Shown piece by piece: positions 1-5,227 of a DNA stretch of 5,227 nt. This DNA comes from Gammaproteobacteria bacterium. GTDB taxonomy: Bacteria > Pseudomonadota > Gammaproteobacteria > SMWH01. Below the pieces are notes generated by a model. The model was not told where the DNA came from, made no database searches, and saw nothing but the letters and a program-made list of their open reading frames with translations. The first letter of the stretch is position 1. Each line of letters opens with the position of its first letter. The stretch lies in the NCBI GenBank assembly GCA_004357005.1, contig SMWH01000033.1, positions 1-5,227 of the forward strand, in the 5' to 3' direction. Position numbers and translations under genes: made by a program.

Positions 1-1
1 G

Positions 2-2902
2 CTCAACAGTGGCGAGACGGTTACCGCCAGCGACTACTTCCGGCAGGTGGCGGAACAGGACCCGGATGATGCCTACGCTGCCTACTACTACGCCCAGGCG
101 CTGATGCAGGACGGCAGGGCCGAAGAAGCCGTGGACTGGTACCGGCGCTCGGTGGAAGTGGATCCCTATCTGCGCAGCGGGTATTACGGTGTATTCATGG
201 CGCACCAGCGGCAGGGCCAGAAAGACGAGGCCAAAGAGGCGCTGGATGCCTACCAGCGCCTGGCGGACAACCCGCGGGCCACACTCGCCGAGATCAAATA
301 CACCCGCATGGGTCCCAAGGCGAACGCTCTTGCCGTCAATCTTGCGGCGCCGGAACCCGTATCGATTCCTCCAGGCAAGCTGTTCGAATCGCCGGCCACG
401 GTGGCGACTTTGGCCCTGGACGCGGTCACCGCCATCAGTGTCGTGGCGGAAAACGAGTCAACACCGAATTTGCTGGTGACGGGTGGCTCCGGAAGCGCCC
501 TGTTGTCGGCTGATGGCGGCATGAAAAACGCGCCCTTTGTTCAAGAGGATCAGGTGCGGGCATCAGCCTGGGGCGATTTTGACAACGACGGTCTCGTGGA
601 TCTTTATCTGGCGCGCAATGGCGCCAATCAGTTGTGGCGTCAGACAGCAATCGGGGAATGGGAAGAGATCGGGAGTTCCGCCGGGGTGGCCGGCAGTGCC
701 GATACCATCGATGCGTTTTTCGTGGATGCGGATCACGATGGCGATCTGGACATCCTCGTGGTCAACGCGGATGCGCCGTTGGAGCTGTACAACAACAACC
801 TGGATGGCAGCTTTCGAACTCTCGCGGCGGAGCAGGGACTCGACGGCGGCGGACGATTCGCCCACGGCATCGCGGCGGCTGATCTGGACGGGGATCGCGA
901 TACAGACCTGATCGTTTTATATGCCGATGGACCCAACCAGGTTCTGATCAACGATCGACTCTGGGCCTACCACGCCGGTGAAGGCTTCGATGAGTTTAAC
1001 TCCGCCGATCTGATCGCGGTGGGTGTCATGGATCTTGACAGCGACGGTCGCGGCGAGCTGTACGGGATCTCACCGGATGGCGCGGTTGTTCAGTGGGCGC
1101 GGGACGCGGCGGGAACGTGGGTCGGAGATCTGTTGTTCCGCAAGGAGGGTGCCGCCCATATGCTTTTTGCGGATGTCAACGGCGATGGGGTGGACAATAT
1201 ACTGTTGCGCCACGCGGGCGGCTGGTCAGCCATGGATGCGCACTCGGGCGCAGAACTGTTTGAGAGCGACGTTTCGCTGGCCGGGTGGGCGCTTCTTTCC
1301 GGCCACAGGGATGGTCCGGCACTGGCGGGCATCAATGACGCGGGTGAGCTTTTGGTCTGGGGGCCGGGGCCGGGTCGCCATGATTTCATCGCTCTGACGT
1401 TTTCCGGGCGCGAGGACAAAGGAGATTCCATGCGTTCCAACGCCTCGGGCATCGGGACGCGCATCGCGGTTCGCGTGGGGTCCCGTTGGACCGTGACGAG
1501 TACGTTCCGTCATGGGTCCGGGCCGGGTCAGAGCCTGCAACCGGTTTTTGTGGGGCTCGGCGGCGCCCCGGCTGCGGATTATATTGCCATCGACTGGTCT
1601 GACGGGGTTTTTCAGACCGAACTCGATCTCGCGGGCGGCAAGGTCCACGCGATCACCGAGACCCAGCGGCAACTGGCCAGTTGTCCCGTGTTGTTCGCCT
1701 GGGACGGTCAGGGTTACCAGTTTGTGAGCGATCTCCTGGGCGTTGGTGGTATTGGTTTCAATGTTGGCCGCGGCCAGTATTCAACGCCGCGACCCTGGGA
1801 AAATTTTCAGCTGCCCGCGGGTCTGCTGAAACCCAGAGACGGGTACTACCAGTTGAAGATCACCGAACCCATGGAGGAGGTCGTCTATCTGGACGCGGTG
1901 CGGTTGGTGGCCTATGACTCGCCGGGTGAATGGAAAATGGTCCTGGACGAGCGTCTGGGTACGGGGGCTCCATACCCTACGGGAGAAACTCGCTGGTACC
2001 GGCAGGAGATGGTGCCCGTGTCGGCCCGGAACGAACGCGATAACGACGTGACCCTCACGATTGTCGAGCGGGATCAGATCGCCGCGCCCGTGGGCCCGAA
2101 AGACGCCCGTTTCCTGGGTCTGCTGGCCGGGGAACACGTGCTGAGCCTGGAGTTTGACCGGCCACTCGACGACGGGCCGGGCGCGCCCATCCTGATTATG
2201 GACGGCTGGGTCGAGTACGGTTATTCCCAAACCAGTTTCGCCGCCTGGCAGGCCGGCAGACGTTACGAGCCCCCGACGCTGGAGTACCGGGACGGATCCG
2301 GGAGGTGGCGGGTCCTGCATGCGTCTTTCGGCTACCCGGCGGGAATGCCACGCCGCGCCTCCGTGCCGCTGGTGGGGCTGCCGCCCGGGGTGCGGGCATT
2401 GCGTCTGCGCACGACTCAGGAAATCTACTGGGACCGCCTGGCGGTTGTCTGGACCGAGACAGCAACGAAAGTGCGCCGGCACGAGTTGCCGCTGACGGAC
2501 TCCCGCGTGTCGAAGACCGGTTTCCCGGCGCGGCGCAAGCTGGCCCAACAGCGGCCGGAGTACGACTACGGGGAGCGCAGCCCGTTCTGGGATACCCGTT
2601 ACCCGGAGGGTTTTTACACCGCGCTGGGGCCGGCCACCGAACTGCTGGCGGAGATCGATTCCGCCGTCGTCATTATCGGCCCGGGTGAGGAAGTCCATCT
2701 GGAGTTCCCGGCGGAACTGCCCCCGCTGCCCGCTGGCTGGAGCCGCCGGTGGGTGCTGGAAACCAACGGTTGGGCCAAGGATATGGACCTGTATACGCGG
2801 GACGGGGACACGGTGGCCCCGCTGCCGGTCCTCGATCACGAGGGGACTGGACGCGCAGCCCTGCATGCGCGTTACAATTCCCGGTTTCAAGCTGGCCGCT
2901 GA
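2..2902 (+). CDS. TPR / FG-GAP (VCBS) / ASPIC-UnbV repeat protein, CRTAC1-like, 5' end missing
   Basis: The frame is open from the window edge to TGA at 2900-2902, giving 966 visible residues. The GTG at 47 is inside a TPR helix, so the real start lies upstream. Numbering from base 2, residues about 1-91 hold TPR units (clearest at 24-57 and 58-91). Residues about 130-460 hold FG-GAP/VCBS-type propeller repeats with Asp-rich calcium-loop motifs at D192-D200 (DFDNDGLVD), D242-D250 (DADHDGDLD), D294-D302, D344-E352 and D391-N399. Residues about 477-560 resemble ASPIC/UnbV (SGIGTRIAVRVG, then IDWSDG). From C561-P562 (CPVLFAWDGQGYQFVSDLLG) a region of about 400 residues runs to the end; I recognise it from CRTAC1-type proteins but know no function for it. 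C561 is the only cysteine. Proteins of this class are normally exported, but the signal peptide is outside the window. No catalytic residues are recognisable; a binding or scaffold role for the multiheme cytochrome downstream is inference. Family assignment is firm, function unknown. Confidence 0.93.
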   Translation, partial: LNSGETVTASDYFRQVAEQDPDDAYAAYYYAQALMQDGRAEEAVDWYRRSVEVDPYLRSGYYGVFMAHQRQGQKDEAKEALDAYQRLADNPRATLAEIKYTRMGPKANALAVNLAAPEPVSIPPGKLFESPATVATLALDAVTAISVVAENESTPNLLVTGGSGSALLSADGGMKNAPFVQEDQVRASAWGDFDNDGLVDLYLARNGANQLWRQTAIGEWEEIGSSAGVAGSADTIDAFFVDADHDGDLDILVVNADAPLELYNNNLDGSFRTLAAEQGLDGGGRFAHGIAAADLDGDRDTDLIVLYADGPNQVLINDRLWAYHAGEGFDEFNSADLIAVGVMDLDSDGRGELYGISPDGAVVQWARDAAGTWVGDLLFRKEGAAHMLFADVNGDGVDNILLRHAGGWSAMDAHSGAELFESDVSLAGWALLSGHRDGPALAGINDAGELLVWGPGPGRHDFIALTFSGREDKGDSMRSNASGIGTRIAVRVGSRWTVTSTFRHGSGPGQSLQPVFVGLGGAPAADYIAIDWSDGVFQTELDLAGGKVHAITETQRQLASCPVLFAWDGQGYQFVSDLLGVGGIGFNVGRGQYSTPRPWENFQLPAGLLKPRDGYYQLKITEPMEEVVYLDAVRLVAYDSPGEWKMVLDERLGTGAPYPTGETRWYRQEMVPVSARNERDNDVTLTIVERDQIAAPVGPKDARFLGLLAGEHVLSLEFDRPLDDGPGAPILIMDGWVEYGYSQTSFAAWQAGRRYEPPTLEYRDGSGRWRVLHASFGYPAGMPRRASVPLVGLPPGVRALRLRTTQEIYWDRLAVVWTETATKVRRHELPLTDSRVSKTGFPARRKLAQQRPEYDYGERSPFWDTRYPEGFYTALGPATELLAEIDSAVVIIGPGEEVHLEFPAELPPLPAGWSRRWVLETNGWAKDMDLYTRDGDTVAPLPVLDHEGTGRAALHARYNSRFQAGR

Positions 2903-2930
2903 CGCCGATTTCACCTGAGAGGTTTTTCCA

Positions 2931-2956
2931 ATGCTTGGCGGAGGATCGCCAGGCGT
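2931..2956 (+). promoter_or_regulatory. Intercistronic hairpin overlapping the mini-ORF start
   Basis: Arms atgcttggcg (2931-2940) and cgccaggcgt (2947-2956) pair over 10 bp, with two G-U pairs in the RNA, around the loop GAGGAT. No T-run follows the 3' arm, so it is not an intrinsic terminator. The 5' arm contains the ATG at 2931, so folding would hide that start codon. It could also set the relative stability of the two parts of a shared transcript. The structure is visible in the sequence; any regulatory role is inference. Confidence 0.45.
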
Positions 2957-2972
2957 CCTTGCACGGAACTAA
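2931..2972 (+). other. Possible 13-residue leader peptide ORF upstream of the cytochrome gene
   Basis: ATG at 2931 opens 13 codons (MLGGGSPGVLARN) ending in TAA at 2970-2972. A Shine-Dalgarno match, GAGGT at 2919-2923, sits 7 bases before the ATG, which is ideal spacing. The frame is the same as that of the cytochrome gene, and the stop lies 9 bases before its ATG at 2982. The bases just before 2982 (aaaaccagcga) show no good ribosome-binding site. Ribosomes ending here could therefore restart at 2982. The alternative is that 2931 was once the cytochrome start and the TAA is a later mutation or a sequence error. The peptide is too short to judge by composition, so its translation is unproven. 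Confidence 0.3.
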
Positions 2973-2981
2973 AACCAGCGA

Positions 2982-5227
2982 ATGAGCGACACATCCATCA
3001 CTCCACAACGGTCGAGGCGGCAATATGTTCCCGCCGTCGGTCCGAAGTTGCGCAAACTGCTTTATGTGGTTTTTGCGCTGTTCGCGCTGCTCATCATCGA
3101 TTCGGCGTACCTGACCGCCATCTCGGTCATGGAGTGGCTGACGGGGGACGTTTACCAGAACTACCTGTACCAGTACACGTTCCTGGCTCACCTGGTTCTG
3201 GGTTTGCTGTTTATTGTCCCGGTGGTGGTGTACGGACTCATCCACATCAGCAATGCGCACGATCGGCCCAACCGGCGCGCGGTGAAAGTGGGTTACGTAC
3301 TGTTCGTGACGGCCATCGTGCTGTTGATCAGTGGTGTGGTCCTCACGCGGGGCATCCCGGTGGTGGAGATCCGCGACCCGACGGGTCGCGCAATCGCCTA
3401 CTGGGCCCATGTCATTACGCCGCTGGTGGTTGCCTGGCTGTTCGTACTGCACCGTCTTGCGGGCAAAGGCATCAACTGGCGTTTTGGCGGAGCGGTGGCC
3501 GGTGTGGCGGCGTTGCTCATTGTGCCGATGCTGATACTGCAGATGCAGGACCCGCGCCAGTGGAATGTGGCGGGACCCGAGAGCGGGGAGCAGTACTTCT
3601 TCCCGTCGCTGGCGCGCACCAATACCGGGGACTTCATCCCGGCGGCCACGATGATGATGGATCAGTACTGCAAGGAGTGTCACGCGGATATTCATGAACG
3701 CTGGTCGTCCAGCGTTCATAGGCTGGCATCGTTCAACAACCCGGCTTACCTTTTTTCGGTTCGCAATACCCGGCAGGCCGTCATGGATCGCGATGGCAGC
3801 GTTCAGGCCGCGCGTTTCTGCGCCGGGTGTCATGACCCGGTGCCGTTTTTCAGCGGCGCCTTCGATGATCCGGATTTCGACGATGTCAATCATCCGACTT
3901 CCCAGGCAGGGATTAGCTGCACGGGTTGTCACGCGATTACCAACGTCAACAGCGTCAAAGGCAATGCAGACTATACGATTGAGGAGCCGTTGCACTATCC
4001 TTTCGCCTTCAGTGATGACGAAACCCTGCAGTGGCTCAACCGTTTCCTCGTCAAGGCCAAGCCCGATTTCCACAAGAAGACCTTCCTCAAGCCCCTGCAC
4101 CAGACAACCGAGTTCTGCGGCACCTGTCACAAGGTGCACCTCCCGCAGGAACTGAACCATTACAAGTGGCTGCGTGGTCAGAATCATTACGACGCATTTC
4201 TGTTGAGCGGTGTGTCGGGGCACGGGATTACGAGTTTCTACTATCCGCCCGAGGCACAACCCAACTGCAACAACTGCCACATGCCACTGTTTGCCTCCGA
4301 TGATTTCGGAGCGAAGTTTTTCGATGACTCTGGCGAGCTTAAGGTTCACGACCACCTGTTTCCCAGTGCCAATGCCGCGGTGCCGGCTCTGCTCGGACAC
4401 CCGGAGTGGGTGACCGAAGCACACCAGGAGTTCATCGAGGACTCTCTGCGCGTGGATATTTTCAGCTTACGCGTGGGCGGCACGATCGAAGGGGAGCAGT
4501 TCGCGCCGTTGCGACCCGATGTACCGGAACTGATGCCGGGCCAAAGCTATCTGTTGGACGTGGTGCTGCGGACCATGACCATGGGACACGTGTTTACTCA
4601 GGGAACAGCGGACAGCAATGAAGTCTGGCTGGAACTGGAGCTTCGCAACAACGGACGCGTTATCGGACGAAGCGGGGGACGTGCCGAAGACGGGGCAGTG
4701 GATCCCTGGTCCCACTTTGTCAACGCTTATGTGATCGACCGGGACGGAAACCGCATCGACCGACGCAACGCCGAAGACATCTTCACGATTCTCTACAACA
4801 ACCAGATCCCGCCGGGCGCTGCGGACGTGATCCATTATGCTTTTACGGTGCCCGAGGACGCGGAGGGCACGGTGGAAGTGGTCGCGCGGCTCAACTACCG
4901 GAAATTCGACACTTTATACATGCGCTTTTTCCAGGGCGATGATTTTGCCGGCAACGATTTACCCGTGTTGACGATTGCGGAAGATCAAATCGAGTTTCCC
5001 GTTGGCGCTCAAACGACCGTTCCCGCCGCGGCTTCGGACATCCCCGAGTGGCAGCGCTGGAACGACTACGGAATCGGATTGTTGCGCAAACGGGGGCTGG
5101 GTGAATTGCGTCAGGCTGAAGAAGCTTTTCACGAGGTGGCGGAACTGCAGCGGCCTGAGGGACCTCTCAACCTGGCCCGGGTTTATATTCGCGAGGGGCG
5201 CCTGGGCGATGCGGTGTCGGCGTTGAA
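2982..5227 (+). CDS. Membrane-anchored pentaheme cytochrome c with C-terminal TPR region, 3' end missing
   Basis: An ATG at 2982 opens 748 codons with no stop before the window edge. It is the only ATG before the first helix, and TAA at 2970 blocks an upstream start in this frame. Five hydrophobic helices lie near residues 26-48, 66-88, 103-121, 139-157 and 169-187. Arg/Lys-rich segments at 10-25, 89-102 and 158-168 put the N-terminus in the cytoplasm and everything after 187 in the periplasm. Helices 2 and 4 carry H70 (in HxxxG), H88, H143 and H157, which could ligate two b haems. Five CXXCH motifs begin at C230, C280, C313, C379 and C429; all ten cysteines are in them. W241 and H246 after the first haem and the conserved-looking block at 398-415 (RGQNHYD, then SGVSGHG) resemble cytochrome c554-like multiheme proteins. 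A beta-rich domain spans about 450-670 (GHVF at 535-538, WSHF at 576-579, LNYRKF at 637-642), and a TPR-like region starts near W690. The likely role is electron transfer between the quinone pool and periplasmic partners; substrate and direction are unknown. It may share a transcript with the gene upstream. Confidence 0.93.
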   Translation, partial: MSDTSITPQRSRRQYVPAVGPKLRKLLYVVFALFALLIIDSAYLTAISVMEWLTGDVYQNYLYQYTFLAHLVLGLLFIVPVVVYGLIHISNAHDRPNRRAVKVGYVLFVTAIVLLISGVVLTRGIPVVEIRDPTGRAIAYWAHVITPLVVAWLFVLHRLAGKGINWRFGGAVAGVAALLIVPMLILQMQDPRQWNVAGPESGEQYFFPSLARTNTGDFIPAATMMMDQYCKECHADIHERWSSSVHRLASFNNPAYLFSVRNTRQAVMDRDGSVQAARFCAGCHDPVPFFSGAFDDPDFDDVNHPTSQAGISCTGCHAITNVNSVKGNADYTIEEPLHYPFAFSDDETLQWLNRFLVKAKPDFHKKTFLKPLHQTTEFCGTCHKVHLPQELNHYKWLRGQNHYDAFLLSGVSGHGITSFYYPPEAQPNCNNCHMPLFASDDFGAKFFDDSGELKVHDHLFPSANAAVPALLGHPEWVTEAHQEFIEDSLRVDIFSLRVGGTIEGEQFAPLRPDVPELMPGQSYLLDVVLRTMTMGHVFTQGTADSNEVWLELELRNNGRVIGRSGGRAEDGAVDPWSHFVNAYVIDRDGNRIDRRNAEDIFTILYNNQIPPGAADVIHYAFTVPEDAEGTVEVVARLNYRKFDTLYMRFFQGDDFAGNDLPVLTIAEDQIEFPVGAQTTVPAAASDIPEWQRWNDYGIGLLRKRGLGELRQAEEAFHEVAELQRPEGPLNLARVYIREGRLGDAVSAL
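3372..3390 (+). repeat. GC-rich perfect inverted repeat, 8-bp arms, within the cytochrome gene
   Basis: The arms cgcgaccc (3372-3379) and gggtcgcg (3383-3390) are perfect complements around the 3-base loop gac. The site encodes the periplasmic loop between helices 3 and 4 (around I130-R136 of the cytochrome). No T-run follows, so it is not a terminator. It may be a chance result of GC-rich coding sequence or an mRNA structure that slows translation between membrane helices. Confidence 0.55.
3694..3719 (+). repeat. Perfect inverted repeat, 11-bp arms with 4-base loop, at the first haem motif
   Basis: The arms atgaacgctgg (3694-3704) and ccagcgttcat (3709-3719) are perfect complements around the loop tcgt. 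The repeat begins 10 bases after the first CXXCH codons (3669-3683) and encodes H238 to H246, the stretch with the W..S.H residues that often follows a haem motif in multiheme cytochromes. No T-run follows. A fold this long and exact in coding sequence is unusual, but its function, if any, is unknown. Confidence 0.65.

Noticed and set aside
47..49. GTG at 47 as the start of gene 1
   Set aside because: The frame is open upstream to the window edge, and the residues before 47 continue the TPR helix, so this is an internal valine.
1781..2914. Long open frame on the minus strand, 377 codons, antisense to the end of gene 1
   Set aside because: The product is rich in Arg, Pro, Gln and His with no recognisable motif, and the sense strand encodes a coherent protein throughout.
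2931..2956. Hairpin between the genes as a rho-independent terminator
   Set aside because: No T-run follows it on the + strand, and the minus-strand equivalent is followed by A's rather than T's.
3134..4155. Two adjoining + strand frames (3134-3697 and 3694-4155) that could pass for separate genes
   Set aside because: They are out of frame with the cytochrome, which carries all five CXXCH motifs and the membrane helices in one uninterrupted frame. Their products show no domain features.
3669..4280. Assignment of the cytochrome as nitrite reductase (NrfA) or hydroxylamine oxidoreductase
   Set aside because: There is no CXXCK active-site motif, and five haem motifs are fewer than the eight of hydroxylamine oxidoreductase. 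The integral membrane domain is also unlike either enzyme.
2673..4424. Long open frame on the minus strand, 583 codons, spanning the end of gene 1, the gap and half of gene 2
   Set aside because: It is antisense to two well-supported genes with recognisable domains. Its product is rich in His, Arg and Gln with no domain pattern, as expected for the shadow of GC-rich coding sequence.

Overview
The window is GC-rich, densely coding bacterial DNA. It holds two large genes on the + strand, read in the same direction and separated by 79 bases. Both run off the window: the first lacks its 5' end and the second lacks its 3' end. I see no RNA genes, mobile elements, CRISPR arrays or intrinsic terminators. 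The compact layout, the protein families and the inner-membrane plus periplasmic design fit a Gram-negative respiring bacterium. A marine or environmental proteobacterium is my guess, but nothing in the window fixes the taxon.

Region 1 (2-2902) is a large, presumably exported protein. It has TPR repeats at its visible N-terminal end, then an FG-GAP/VCBS-type beta-propeller with five Asp-rich calcium-loop motifs, then an ASPIC/UnbV-like domain. A C-terminal region of about 400 residues follows, beginning at a Cys-Pro motif that contains the only cysteine in the fragment. This is the CRTAC1-like (TPR plus VCBS plus ASPIC/UnbV) class, whose biochemical role is largely unknown.

Region 2 (2903-2981) is the intergenic gap. 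It contains a well-formed Shine-Dalgarno sequence, a 13-codon mini-ORF, and a 10-bp hairpin that overlaps the mini-ORF start codon. The mini-ORF is in the same frame as the downstream gene and stops 9 bases before that gene's ATG. The ATG itself has no convincing Shine-Dalgarno sequence, so a leader peptide, translational coupling or a decayed upstream start are all possible.

Region 3 (2982 to the window end) is one continuous frame that starts at an ATG and has no stop in the window. It encodes a membrane-anchored multiheme cytochrome. Five predicted membrane helices, with histidine pairs in helices 2 and 4 that suggest b-type haem, are followed by a periplasmic domain with five CXXCH haem c motifs, a beta-rich domain and the start of a TPR region. 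Two strong inverted repeats lie inside this gene.

Taken together, the pair looks like an electron-transfer cassette. The second protein could move electrons from the quinone pool through b haems to periplasmic c haems. The first could be a calcium-stabilised periplasmic or surface partner, with TPR regions in both proteins as possible docking surfaces. The link is inferred from adjacency and architecture; substrate, acceptor and direction of electron flow cannot be read from this sequence.
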